Origin: Endobacterium cereale
GTDB lineage: Bacteria > Pseudomonadota > Alphaproteobacteria > Rhizobiales > Rhizobiaceae
Assembly: GCF_009617585.1 (NCBI RefSeq)
Contig: NZ_WIXI01000047.1
Span: 1-64,000 of the forward strand
Direction: 5' to 3'
Length of the DNA: 64,000 nucleotides
Part shown: one piece after another, positions 1 to 8,540 of the stretch
How the letters are laid out: each line of letters opens with the position of its first letter
Numbering within the stretch: position 1 is the stretch's first letter
Notes under the pieces: generated by a model
Seen by the model: only the letters and a program-made list of their open reading frames with translations
What the model was told of the DNA's origin: nothing
Database searches by the model: none
Translations under genes and position numbers: made by a program

Positions 1-74
1 ACGAGATGGACATGCCCATCCGCGCCGTTCTGAACCGTGCCGCTTCACCGCTGCAGATCTACTGGGCGCCGTAA
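1..74 (+). CDS. pgl: 6-phosphogluconolactonase, 3' end only
   Basis: Only the last 23 codons and a TAA stop (72-74) are in the window. The C-terminus reads MPIRAVLNRAASPLQIYWAP, which matches the usual Pgl tail. Pgl hydrolyses 6-phosphogluconolactone to 6-phosphogluconate, the substrate of the Edd enzyme encoded 121 bp downstream on the same strand. The gene order pgl-edd is common in rhizobia, where zwf usually precedes pgl; that part is outside the window. Identification rests on a short tail plus context. Confidence 0.8.
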   Translation, partial: EMDMPIRAVLNRAASPLQIYWAP

Positions 75-195
75 CAGGCGCCCTCCCCGGCGCGCCGCTC
101 CATCTGAACGGGCGCCGGCATAAAAATTTACGACAAAAACAATCCCGGTGGCTTCGGCCTCTCCCAAACCGGGATTGACCGAAGGAGGATTGCAC

Positions 196-2016
196 ATGGC
201 CGCCCATTCCAGCATCGAGGCGATTACCGCGCGTATCGTCGAAAGATCGAAACCGCATCGTGAAGCCTATCTCGACCGATTGAACCGCGCCGTGACGCGT
301 GGCACGCATCGTTCGGTTCTTTCCTGCGGCAACCTTGCGCACGGATTTGCGGTCTGTTCCCCCGCCGATAAGGGCGCGCTCGCCGGCGACGTCGTCCCGA
401 ACCTCGGCATCATCACCTCCTATAACGACATGCTTTCGGCCCACCAGCCGTTCGAAACCTATCCGGACCTGATCCGCGAAGCGGCCCGCGAAGCCGGCGG
501 CGTGGCGCAGGTGGCAGGCGGCGTTCCCGCCATGTGCGATGGTGTCACGCAGGGCCAGCCCGGCATGGAACTGTCGCTGTTTTCTCGCGACGTGATCGCC
601 ATGTCGGCCGGTATCGGCCTTTCCCACAACATGTTCGACTCATCCGTCTATCTCGGCGTCTGCGACAAGATCGTTCCCGGCCTCGTCATCGCCGCGCTTT
701 CCTTCGGCCACCTGCCGGCCGTGTTCATTCCCGCCGGCCCGATGACCTCAGGGCTTCCGAACGACGAAAAGTCGCGCATCCGCCAGCTTTATGCCGAAGG
801 CAAGGTCGGCCGCGCCGAACTCTTGGAATCCGAATCCAAATCCTACCACGGCCCCGGCACCTGCACGTTCTACGGCACAGCCAATTCCAACCAGATGCTG
901 ATGGAAATCATGGGCTTTCATATGCCCGGTTCGTCCTTCATCAATCCGGGCACGCCGCTGCGCGATGCATTGACCAAGGAAGCAGCCAAGCGCGCGCTGG
1001 CGATCACCGCTCTCGGCAACGAATTTACGCCTGCCGGCGAGATGATCGACGAACGGTCTATCGTCAACGGCGTTGTCGGCCTGCATGCGACGGGCGGCTC
1101 GACCAACCACACGATGCACCTTGTCGCCATGGCGCGTGCTGCCGGCATCCACCTGACATGGGCGGATATTTCCGAGCTTTCGGACATCGTGCCGCTTCTG
1201 ACCCGCGTCTATCCGAACGGTCTTGCCGACGTGAACCATTTTGCCGCTGCCGGCGGCATGGGCTTTTTGATCAAGCAGCTGCTCGCAGGCGGTCTCGTTC
1301 ATGACGACGTGCGCACTGTCTTCGGCCAGGGTCTGGAGGCTTACACCATTGAAGCCAAGCTCGGCGACAATGGCGGCGTTGCCCGCGCACCGATCCCGGA
1401 AGTCAGTGGTGATCCAAAAGTTCTGACGACGATCGACAAGCCTTTCCAGGCTAATGGCGGCCTCAAAATGCTACATGGCAATCTCGGCAAGGCGGTCATC
1501 AAGATTTCGGCCGTCAAGCCGGAGCGCCATATCATCGAGGCCCCAGCGATCGTCTTCCACACCCAGAAGGAATTGCAGGACGCCTTCAAGCGCGGCGATC
1601 TCAACAACCGCGATTTCATCGCCGTCGTGCGTTTCCAGGGCCCGAAGGCCAACGGCATGCCGGAACTGCACCAGCTGACACCGCCGCTCGGCGTGCTGCA
1701 GGACCGCGGCTTCAAGGTGGCTCTGGTCACCGACGGCCGCATGTCCGGCGCGTCCGGCAAGGTGCCGGCGGCGATCCACATCACCCCGGAAGCCAGTGAC
1801 GGTGGCCCGATCGCCAAGATCAGGGATGGCGATATCGTCCGCCTCGACGCCACGACCGGCACGCTGGAAGTGCTGGTGGATGCGGCCGAGTTCGCAGCCC
1901 GCCCGGCCGCGACCGCCGATCTGTCGGAAAACGAATTCGGCATGGGCCGCGAGCTGTTTGGCGCGTTTCGCCGCAATGTCGGCCATGCCGATCAGGGCGC
2001 GAGCGTGTTTGCCTAG
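196..2016 (+). CDS. edd: Phosphogluconate dehydratase (Entner-Doudoroff)
   Basis: This 606-residue protein dehydrates 6-phosphogluconate to 2-keto-3-deoxy-6-phosphogluconate in the cytoplasm. It belongs to the IlvD/Edd iron-sulfur dehydratase family. Cysteines in family motifs are visible at about residues 114 ([11 protein letters not shown]), 156 (VCDKIVPG) and 223 ([13 protein letters not shown]), the likely cluster ligands. The frame is open upstream to a GTG at 148, but I chose ATG 196 because GAAGGAGG lies at 181-188 just before it and the length then matches known Edd (about 603-608). It follows pgl, probably in the same transcript. No eda is in the window. Confidence 0.96.
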   Translation: MAAHSSIEAITARIVERSKPHREAYLDRLNRAVTRGTHRSVLSCGNLAHGFAVCSPADKGALAGDVVPNLGIITSYNDMLSAHQPFETYPDLIREAAREAGGVAQVAGGVPAMCDGVTQGQPGMELSLFSRDVIAMSAGIGLSHNMFDSSVYLGVCDKIVPGLVIAALSFGHLPAVFIPAGPMTSGLPNDEKSRIRQLYAEGKVGRAELLESESKSYHGPGTCTFYGTANSNQMLMEIMGFHMPGSSFINPGTPLRDALTKEAAKRALAITALGNEFTPAGEMIDERSIVNGVVGLHATGGSTNHTMHLVAMARAAGIHLTWADISELSDIVPLLTRVYPNGLADVNHFAAAGGMGFLIKQLLAGGLVHDDVRTVFGQGLEAYTIEAKLGDNGGVARAPIPEVSGDPKVLTTIDKPFQANGGLKMLHGNLGKAVIKISAVKPERHIIEAPAIVFHTQKELQDAFKRGDLNNRDFIAVVRFQGPKANGMPELHQLTPPLGVLQDRGFKVALVTDGRMSGASGKVPAAIHITPEASDGGPIAKIRDGDIVRLDATTGTLEVLVDAAEFAARPAATADLSENEFGMGRELFGAFRRNVGHADQGASVFA

Positions 2017-2058
2017 AATTTGCAAGGGTCGAACGTAATCGGCCCCTGCCATCCGATC

Positions 2059-2088
2059 CTGCAGCTGCGGACTGGTTCGCGGCTGCAG
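2059..2088. terminator. Hairpin between convergent edd and the isochorismatase gene
   Basis: Arms 2059-2069 and 2078-2088 pair over 11 bp with one mismatch around an 8-nt loop, in the 77-bp gap between two converging genes. Position suggests a shared transcription end. There is no convincing T-run on either side, so this is tentative. Confidence 0.35.
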
Positions 2089-2093
2089 TCGTA

Positions 2094-2597
2094 TCAGGGC
2101 CAGAGATCGCCGGCATTCACCACGGGCAACTTCGATTTCAGCGCATTGAGGGCAATGGCGTGCACGACCGGCAGCGGCGCTGCACAGAGGTCGCCCACAA
2201 CCTTCACCTCGAAACGATCGGCTTCGCGTGACATGGCGGTGAAGACGACGCAGTTCTGGGTCATCATTCCGCAAATCAGGAGAGTGGTTACCCCCTCCAG
2301 ATGGCTCGACAGATCCGTCTCCTGAAAGGCATCGGCGAAGTGCTTGGTGACGACCGGGGCATTGCCTGCGGCGGAAAGTATGGCAGGCCTGATGGCGACA
2401 CCGGTGCCGGAGGCGGCAAACAGACCTGCATTCCCCGGTGATACGTGGCGTACCAGAATGATCCTGTCTCCAGCTTTCTGCGCCAACCCAAGCGCCACGA
2501 CGAGGTGGTTTTCGACCTCTTCGGCCTGATGCAGACTCAGTCCCCCGTCGGGGAAATATTCTTCCTGTACATCGATCACAACAAGTGCACGACTCAT
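2094..2597 (-). CDS. Isochorismatase-family cysteine hydrolase
   Basis: This 167-residue protein has the isochorismatase/nicotinamidase fold. The catalytic Asp is in VVIDVQEEYFPDGG near the N-terminus, the Lys in VVTKHFADAF, and the nucleophilic Cys in CGMMTQNCVVFTAMSREAD. Members hydrolyse amides such as nicotinamide, N-carbamoylsarcosine or isochorismate; the substrate here cannot be read from sequence. The start ATG is preceded by an AGGAG-type site. It is divergent from a GlxA-type regulator 90 bp away, which probably controls it. Confidence 0.88.
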   Translation of the reverse strand: MSRALVVIDVQEEYFPDGGLSLHQAEEVENHLVVALGLAQKAGDRIILVRHVSPGNAGLFAASGTGVAIRPAILSAAGNAPVVTKHFADAFQETDLSSHLEGVTTLLICGMMTQNCVVFTAMSREADRFEVKVVGDLCAAPLPVVHAIALNALKSKLPVVNAGDLWP

Positions 2598-2652
2598 GAT
2601 ATTTTTCTCCTTTGAGATGCCGTGTCTAGCCTAGCCTTGATTCAAATTTCAG

Positions 2653-2687
2653 TGGCCCGATGGACATGCTTAGGGTAAATCGGGCCA
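2653..2687. promoter_or_regulatory. Perfect 9-bp inverted repeat abutting the regulator's ATG
   Basis: Left arm TGGCCCGAT (2653-2661) and right arm ATCGGGCCA (2679-2687) are perfect reverse complements, 17 nt apart. The right arm ends at the base before the ATG at 2688. It lies in the divergent gap between the hydrolase and the AraC-type regulator, so it may be an operator for autoregulation. As an RNA it could also fold over the ribosome-binding region. Confidence 0.55.
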
Positions 2688-3623
2688 ATGCGTATCGCCA
2701 TCATCGCCTATGACAAAATAAGCCCTTTCATGCTTTCCACCCCACTTGCCGTATTCGGCGAGCCTTTTGTGGGGAATCGCCATGAGGTAATGATCTGCGG
2801 CGAGACGCAACGCGTCGCCGCGATAGGCGGACTGTCGATCGACATCCCTTATCCGCTCAGTCAGGCAGATGACGCAGAGGTCGTCATCCTGCCCGGCTGG
2901 CGCCATGTTGACGAGGCGATCCCTGTGGCGATCATCGACGTGATCCGCAGGGCAGCGATGCGCGGCGCCATGGTGGCAGGCCTGTGCCTAGGCGCATTTG
3001 CATTGGCTGAAGCCGGTTTGCTGGACGGGCGGCGCGCGACGACACATTGGTCGAGGCTGGACGTATTCCAGTCGCGCTACCCACACATACAGATCGACAA
3101 GGGCGCTATCTTCGTCGATGAAGGCATGATCCTGACATCGGCCGGCATCGCTTCCGCAATGGATTGCTGCCTTCACATCCTTGCCCGTCTTTCCGGAAGC
3201 ACGGAGGCAAACCGGGTGGCACGGCATCTGGTTGTTCCGGTCCAGCGTGGCGGTGGGCAACCGCAGGTCATCGAGCGGCCGACAGCGGCATCCTCAGCCG
3301 AGCGCCGTGTTGCAAAAATGCTCGACGATCTGCTTGTCGATCCGACTGGCAACCCCACACTGGACGAACTTGCGCAGAGGACAGGCATGAGCCGGCGCAG
3401 TCTCAGCCGGTATATCCGCGCTCATACCGGTGACAGCCTGGGTGCATGGCTGCGTCGCGCCCGCGTGGCATTGGCCCAGGATCTTTTCTTGAAAGGGGCG
3501 GACGGTCTGGATCAGATCGCCGGCGTCAGCGGATTTTCCGATGCGAAATCCCTGCGCCATGCCTTCCGAATGGAAACTGGCATGACACCTAAACAGTGGC
3601 AGACAAGGCATCGCTTGAGCTAG
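2688..3623 (+). CDS. GlxA-family transcriptional regulator (DJ-1/PfpI plus AraC domains)
   Basis: This 311-residue protein has an N-terminal DJ-1/PfpI-like domain (about residues 1-190), with the nucleophile-elbow-like GLCLGAFALAEAGLLDG and a following RATTHW. A C-terminal AraC/XylS double helix-turn-helix spans about 215-311 (LDELAQRTGMSRRSLSRYI, then SGFSDAKSLRHAFRMETG). GlxA-type proteins are ligand-sensing DNA-binding activators; the inducer is not deducible. It is divergent from the isochorismatase-like gene. Another family member lies at 4175-5155 and shares the PGW-x-V/G-D core. Confidence 0.9.
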   Translation: MRIAIIAYDKISPFMLSTPLAVFGEPFVGNRHEVMICGETQRVAAIGGLSIDIPYPLSQADDAEVVILPGWRHVDEAIPVAIIDVIRRAAMRGAMVAGLCLGAFALAEAGLLDGRRATTHWSRLDVFQSRYPHIQIDKGAIFVDEGMILTSAGIASAMDCCLHILARLSGSTEANRVARHLVVPVQRGGGQPQVIERPTAASSAERRVAKMLDDLLVDPTGNPTLDELAQRTGMSRRSLSRYIRAHTGDSLGAWLRRARVALAQDLFLKGADGLDQIAGVSGFSDAKSLRHAFRMETGMTPKQWQTRHRLS

Positions 3624-3693
3624 GGAGTGCCGCAGCCATATGAAAACAACTCTGGAGCTGCTTTCCTTCCGGCAGCCGACCGTAAGCCTGAAA

Positions 3694-4101
3694 TCACGCA
3701 GCAACAGCACCGCGCTCAAGCTCAAAACCTTCATCCAGCCATCCGGTGATGCCACCCGCCATGATCTTCACCGGGCGTCCAAGCTCGGCCAGACGCAGCG
3801 CGCCTCTCGCCGCGCCATTGCAATGCGGGCCGGCGCAATAGGTCACGAACAGCGTCTTGTCCGGCCATTGCTGCATCTTTGAACGGACGATCTTGCCATG
3901 CGGCAGGTTGATGGCACCGGGAATGTGACCTGCGGCGAACAGTGTCGGACTGCGGACGTCGAGAAGGACGAAATCGGGCTGGCGGGACAGCGCATCATGC
4001 ACATCCCAGCAATCGGTTTCGAAGGTGAATTCAGTGGCAAAATGTTCGCGGGCAATCTCGCTCGGGGCGCTAGCAATGGCGGTAACGGCGCTTGGCATCA
4101 T
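3694..4101 (-). CDS. Rhodanese-domain protein
   Basis: A single rhodanese domain of 135 residues. The motif VLLDVRSPTLFAAGHIPGAI is the classical N-terminal half, and VTYCAGPHCNGA carries the active-site loop with the persulfide-forming Cys. Such proteins move sulfane sulfur or act as redox or stress proteins. The frame is open to 4212, but ATG 4101 (ATGATG) has AGGAG just upstream and starts the domain properly. It is divergent from the second GlxA-type regulator, an arrangement that repeats the neighbouring hydrolase-regulator pair. Confidence 0.88.
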   Translation of the reverse strand: MMPSAVTAIASAPSEIAREHFATEFTFETDCWDVHDALSRQPDFVLLDVRSPTLFAAGHIPGAINLPHGKIVRSKMQQWPDKTLFVTYCAGPHCNGAARGALRLAELGRPVKIMAGGITGWLDEGFELERGAVAA

Positions 4102-4148
4102 GGTCTCCTTTTGTCGGTGACCGCATATTGCTGCTGGCAGTTTTCGAT

Positions 4149-4159
4149 TGCCATTGGCA
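4149..4159. promoter_or_regulatory. Small palindrome in the rhodanese/regulator divergent gap
   Basis: TGCCA-T-TGGCA forms a perfect 5+1+5 inverted repeat, and another TGCCA follows at about 4164. It sits in the 73-bp gap between the rhodanese start (4101) and the regulator start (4175). A candidate operator, but short enough to occur by chance. Confidence 0.3.
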
Positions 4160-4174
4160 TGATTGCCATCATAC

Positions 4175-5155
4175 ATGAAGATCATGCCAAACACTGTTGG
4201 ACCGCTGGTCACCCCACTTCTCTATGACGGCCTTTGCACGTTCGAATTCGGGATCGTTGCCGAAATCTTTGGCCTGCCCCGACCGGAGATGGGCGAAGGC
4301 TGGTATCGTTTTGCCAGTTGTGCCGTCGAACAGGGGCCGCTGCGCGCTCATGGCGGTTTCACGATCATGCCGGATGAAGGTATCGACCTAATCGATCATG
4401 CCGATATCATCGTCGTGCCCGGCTGGAAGGGTGTGGACCAAGCGGTTCCCGAGGGGTTGTGCGAACGCTTGCGGCAGGCGCATGAGCGCGGTGCCCGCCT
4501 TGTTTCTATCTGCTCCGGCGCCTTCGTTCTGGCGGCGACCGGCCTGTTGGACGGCGGCACCGCGACCACGCATTGGCGATATGCCGAGGCGTTGCGCAAA
4601 CGCCACCCGGCCATCACCGTGGATGACAGCTCGCTTTACCGTAATCACGAGCGCATTTTCACATCGGCTGGCAGCGCTGCGGGCATGGATCTGCTGATCG
4701 AGATCGTGCGTCAGGATTTTGGGCCCGACGCGGCAAGCTCGGTTGCGCGGCGGCTCGTCATGCCGGCCCACCGCAATGGTGGACAGGCGCAGTTTCTGGA
4801 GCGGCCGGTGCCGATCCGCCGGCAATCGGAAATCGCACCGCTGCTCGATCAGATGCGTGCCCGGCTTGCGACGGGCTGGACGCTGGAGAAGATGGCAACC
4901 GAGTGTCGCATGAGTGTGCGAACATTCATTCGCCGGTTTGCGGAAGCAACCGGAACTTCACCCGGCGAATGGCTGACGGCGGAACGGCTGGAGGAAGCCA
5001 AACGGCTTCTTGTGGCGGGGCGTCTCGGTATCGACGAGATCGCGCTTGCCGCCGGTCTTGGAACCGCTGATACGCTGCGTCATCATTTCAGGAAACGGAT
5101 CGGTATCAGTCCGCGCGAATATCAGTTGCGGTTCGGGCAGGCTCGGTCTTCGTAA
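4175..5155 (+). CDS. GlxA-family transcriptional regulator, second copy
   Basis: Residues 1-195 (of 326) form a DJ-1/PfpI-like domain with VSICSGAFVLAATGLLDGGT and TATTHWRY. Residues about 225-326 form an AraC-type DNA-binding domain (MATECRMSVRTFIRRFAEAT, then GTADTLRHHFRKRIGISPRE). ATG 4175 was chosen over the upstream TTG 4163; a third possible start is ATG 4184. It resembles the product of 2688-3623 and is divergent from the rhodanese gene, which is its most likely target. The signal it senses is unknown. Confidence 0.9.
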   Translation: MKIMPNTVGPLVTPLLYDGLCTFEFGIVAEIFGLPRPEMGEGWYRFASCAVEQGPLRAHGGFTIMPDEGIDLIDHADIIVVPGWKGVDQAVPEGLCERLRQAHERGARLVSICSGAFVLAATGLLDGGTATTHWRYAEALRKRHPAITVDDSSLYRNHERIFTSAGSAAGMDLLIEIVRQDFGPDAASSVARRLVMPAHRNGGQAQFLERPVPIRRQSEIAPLLDQMRARLATGWTLEKMATECRMSVRTFIRRFAEATGTSPGEWLTAERLEEAKRLLVAGRLGIDEIALAAGLGTADTLRHHFRKRIGISPREYQLRFGQARSS

Positions 5156-5161
5156 CGCCTG

Positions 5162-5518
5162 TTACCAGGTCCGCACATCCAGCTTGCGGTCGCGATGCGC
5201 CGGGTGGGTGGAGAAGATGAAAATCCGATCCAGTTCCTTCTGCGTCATCAGGCGCAGGAAACGCACGTCGATCGTGTTGTTGGCGTTCTGGCGCATCAAG
5301 AGGCAGCCGATCTTGCTGATGCGGGCGTCCGGAATATCGAGATAGAACTGCTTTGGCAGATTGTACTGGGTGAGGATGCCGAGCACGGCGCCGCTCATCG
5401 AGATGCGCAGGACATCGCAACGCCGGGCGGCGAGGTTCATCACCGCCTTTTCGGTATATTCGATGCGGGCGGCATTCATGGTGTCTTCCATGCGGTACCG
5501 CGTTTCGCGGTCATACAT
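5162..5518 (-). CDS. PilZ-like domain protein, degenerate motifs
   Basis: This 118-residue protein ends 6 bp from the convergent regulator gene. The stretch RCDVLRISMSGAVLGI, followed by beta-rich sequence (FYLDIPDARISKIGCLLMRQ), resembles the core of PilZ domains, which bind cyclic di-GMP. The usual RxxxR and D/NxSxxG signatures are not intact: the Asp/Asn position is Arg and no exact RxxxR is present, so ligand binding is doubtful. ATG 5518 has a GGAAGAG site upstream; a GTG at 5572 would give 136 residues. Confidence 0.6.
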   Translation of the reverse strand: MYDRETRYRMEDTMNAARIEYTEKAVMNLAARRCDVLRISMSGAVLGILTQYNLPKQFYLDIPDARISKIGCLLMRQNANNTIDVRFLRLMTQKELDRIFIFSTHPAHRDRKLDVRTW

Positions 5519-5702
5519 GAAGGACTCTTCCTTGCTCAGATAACTCGGTCGGCCCCCGGCAATCGCACCCACGTCTATTCTCCTGTTCTCTTGGGCAAAA
5601 TCTACCGCGCGAAACTTAATAGACCGTGTGAAGCCGAGGCCGGATCACCTTGTGAAACGCTTTCTCTGTGGATGACAATAACAGTTTGCCAATGACCTCA
5701 GT

Positions 5703-6794
5703 CTATTGGCGCAGACTGAGACCATCCGCATCGAAAAGGTGCATCTTTTCCGGCTTGGCCGTGAAGCGGACGCTGTCGCCCTTGTTCACCGGAACGATAC
5801 CGGGAATTTTGGCGATAATCGGCTCATCCTTGGTCAGCCCTTCGATGTAAAGAAGCGTCACTTCACCGAGCGCCTCGACGATGCCGACCTTGCCTTCGAA
5901 AAGGCAGGGATCGCCCTCTGCCGCTACGGCCAGATCTTCCGGGCGGATGCCGAAACTTGCCTGTTTGCCCTGCTGGCCAGCATCGCTCGGAATATCCAGC
6001 GTGACCGACTTGCCGCCGGAAAGCGCGACAACCGTCTGCGGTCCGGCGCTGGTGATCTTTGCCGGAATGATGTTCATCGCCGGCGAGCCGATGAAGCGGG
6101 CGACGAAAAGGTTTTTGGGCCTCTCGTAAAGCTCCAGCGGTGGGCCGACCTGTTCGATCCTGCCGGCCGAGAGCACGACGATGCGGTCCGCCAGTGTCAT
6201 CGCCTCGACCTGGTCGTGGGTGACGTAGATCATCGTCGTGTCCGGCATGGACTCTGCTAGCCTCGCGATCTCGATACGGGTGGCGACACGCAGCGCCGCA
6301 TCGAGATTGGACAGAGGCTCATCGAACAGAAAGACTTTTGGATCGCGGCAGATGGCACGACCGATGGCGACACGCTGGCGCTGGCCACCGGACAGCGCCT
6401 TCGGCAGGCGTTCCAGATATTGCGTCAGCTGGAGGATTTCGGCCGCCGCCTTCACGCGACGATCGACCTCCTCCTTGCTTTCCTTCGCAATGCGCATGCC
6501 AAAAGCCATGTTGTCGTAGACGGTCATATGCGGATAAAGCGCATAGGATTGGAACACCATGGCGATGCCGCGCCGTGACGGCGGCACCTCGTTGACGACA
6601 TGACCGTCGATCGACATCTCGCCGCCGGTAATGTCCTCCAGACCGGCGATCATTCTGAGAAGCGTCGATTTTCCGCAGCCGGAGGGGCCGACGAAAACGA
6701 CGAACTCGCCCTGTTCGATCTCCAGATCGATGCCGTGCAGAACCTGCACCTGGCCATAGGATTTCTTGATATCCTTGAGGATTACCCCGGTCAT
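5703..6794 (-). CDS. aglK: Alpha-glucoside ABC transporter ATPase
   Basis: This 363-residue MalK/UgpC-type ATPase energises the AglEFG importer. Walker A is GPSGCGKST, the signature is LSGGQRQRVAIGRAICRDP, Walker B is VFLFDEPLSNLD, and the switch His is in YVTHDQVEAM. A C-terminal TOBE regulatory region follows from about residue 240. ATG 6794 is preferred to 6800 because GGGGAGGG lies too close to the first ATG and 7 nt from the second. It is the last gene of aglEFGAK. No terminator is obvious downstream. Confidence 0.93.
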   Translation of the reverse strand: MTGVILKDIKKSYGQVQVLHGIDLEIEQGEFVVFVGPSGCGKSTLLRMIAGLEDITGGEMSIDGHVVNEVPPSRRGIAMVFQSYALYPHMTVYDNMAFGMRIAKESKEEVDRRVKAAAEILQLTQYLERLPKALSGGQRQRVAIGRAICRDPKVFLFDEPLSNLDAALRVATRIEIARLAESMPDTTMIYVTHDQVEAMTLADRIVVLSAGRIEQVGPPLELYERPKNLFVARFIGSPAMNIIPAKITSAGPQTVVALSGGKSVTLDIPSDAGQQGKQASFGIRPEDLAVAAEGDPCLFEGKVGIVEALGEVTLLYIEGLTKDEPIIAKIPGIVPVNKGDSVRFTAKPEKMHLFDADGLSLRQ

Positions 6795-6828
6795 GCGCAT
6801 CCCTCCCCTTTTTTATCAGCCAAATTTA

Positions 6829-8487
6829 TCAGGCAAGCCGGGCGAAATAAGCGCCCCAGGCCGGCAGTTCGATGTTTCTGTTCTCGACGGTGCTTTCAAA
6901 GCCGTGGCCTTCCAGCACCTGCCAGTCGCCTTCCGGCAGCGGAATGGTTTGCTCATCCGGCCCCATGTTGAAGACGCAGAGCAGCGTTTCGTTGCCAAAC
7001 ATGCGCTCGAACACCAGCCTCGTGCCCTCAGCCGTCACGAAACGGATCTCGCCCTTGGCAAGCGCCGGATGCTGTTTGCGGAAAGCGATGAAGCGGCGGT
7101 AATGTTCCAGCACCGAGGACGGATCGCCATACTGGGCGCTGACGGCGTGGATCTGGTGTTCGACCGGGATCGGCAGCCATGTCTTTTCGGCGGTGGAGAA
7201 ACCGGCCTGAAGCGCCTGCGCATCCCAGACCATCGGCGTGCGGCAACCGTCGCGGCCCTTGAATTCCGGCCAGAACTGGATGCCGTAAGGGTCCTGAAGA
7301 TCGGCATAGGCGATATCGGCTTCGGTGAGGCCAAGTTCTTCGCCCTGATAGATGCAGACCGAACCGCGCTGGGTAAACAGCAGCGCCGCCAGCATCTTTG
7401 CAAACGCATCGCGGTCGAGAACATCGGCACCCCAGCGGCTGACATGACGCACCACATCGTGGTTGGAGAAGGCCCAGCAGGCCCAGCCTTCCGGTGCTGC
7501 GGCAGAAAACGCGTTCTGCACTTCGCCGACACGCGGTGCGGTCGGATAATCCGGCGCCAGGAATTCGAAGGCGTAGCACATCTGCATCTTGTCGTTGCCG
7601 GATGTGTATTGGCCGACGATTTCCAGACCATACTGGCTGTCGCCGACTTCGCCGACGGCGGCAATGGCCGGGAACTCGTCCAGCACCGCGCGAAAACGCT
7701 TGAGGAATTCGAGGTTTTCCGGGCGGTTCTTGTCGTAAAGATGTTCCTGGAAATTGTAGGGGTTCACCGCAGGAGCCGTGGAGGCATTGCGGCGCGACGG
7801 ATCGAGCGCCGGGTTGCTGCGCAGTTCTTTGTCGTGGAAATAGAAGTTGATCGTGTCGAGGCGGAAACCATCGACGCCGCGCTGCAGCCAGAAACGGGTG
7901 ACATCCAGCAGCGCATCCTGAACCTCGGGATTGTGCAGGTTGAGATCCGGCTGCGAGGTGAGGAAATTGTGCATGTAATATTGCATGCGGGTCGGATCCC
8001 AATGCCATGCGGACCCGCCAAAAATCGACAGCCAGTTATTGGGCGGCGAGCCATCGGGCTTGGCATCGGCCCAGACATACCAATCGGCCTTGGGATTGAA
8101 GCGAGAGGAACGGCTTTCGATGAACCATGCGTGCTGGTCCGACGAGTGCGACATGACGAGATCGATCATGACGCGGATTTTAAGGCGATGCGCTTCGGCG
8201 ATCAGGGCGTCGAAATCCGACAGCGAACCGAACATCGGGTCGATATCGGTATAGTTGGACACATCGTATCCAAAATCCTTCATCGGCGACGGGAAGAAGG
8301 GCGAAATCCAGATCGCATCGGCACCCAGAGCCGCGATATGCGGCAGGCGCGCGGTGATGCCCTTCAGGTCGCCGATGCCGTCACCGTTCGAGTCCTGATA
8401 GGAACGAGGATAGATCTGGTAGATGACCGCACCACGCCACCAATCCTTGTCGAGCGGCGTTTCGGTCATCTGCGTTACATTGCTCAT
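6829..8487 (-). CDS. aglA: Alpha-glucosidase, GH13 family
   Basis: This 552-residue cytoplasmic GH13 enzyme lacks a signal peptide. It probably splits alpha-glucosides (sucrose, maltose, trehalose) imported by AglEFGK. The catalytic triad is visible: nucleophile D211 in GFRLDTINF, acid/base E280 in AVGEVGD, and D344 in FSNHDVVRH. The N-terminus WWRGAVIYQIYPRSYQDSNG is typical of oligo-1,6-glucosidase-like members. It lies between the permease aglG and the ATPase aglK on the same strand, so import and hydrolysis are co-expressed. Confidence 0.95.
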   Translation of the reverse strand: MSNVTQMTETPLDKDWWRGAVIYQIYPRSYQDSNGDGIGDLKGITARLPHIAALGADAIWISPFFPSPMKDFGYDVSNYTDIDPMFGSLSDFDALIAEAHRLKIRVMIDLVMSHSSDQHAWFIESRSSRFNPKADWYVWADAKPDGSPPNNWLSIFGGSAWHWDPTRMQYYMHNFLTSQPDLNLHNPEVQDALLDVTRFWLQRGVDGFRLDTINFYFHDKELRSNPALDPSRRNASTAPAVNPYNFQEHLYDKNRPENLEFLKRFRAVLDEFPAIAAVGEVGDSQYGLEIVGQYTSGNDKMQMCYAFEFLAPDYPTAPRVGEVQNAFSAAAPEGWACWAFSNHDVVRHVSRWGADVLDRDAFAKMLAALLFTQRGSVCIYQGEELGLTEADIAYADLQDPYGIQFWPEFKGRDGCRTPMVWDAQALQAGFSTAEKTWLPIPVEHQIHAVSAQYGDPSSVLEHYRRFIAFRKQHPALAKGEIRFVTAEGTRLVFERMFGNETLLCVFNMGPDEQTIPLPEGDWQVLEGHGFESTVENRNIELPAWGAYFARLA

Positions 8488-8540
8488 TCGAAAATCCTGT
8501 TAGATAGAAATGCTGTCTGGTGTGATGGTGTGGAAGGGCG

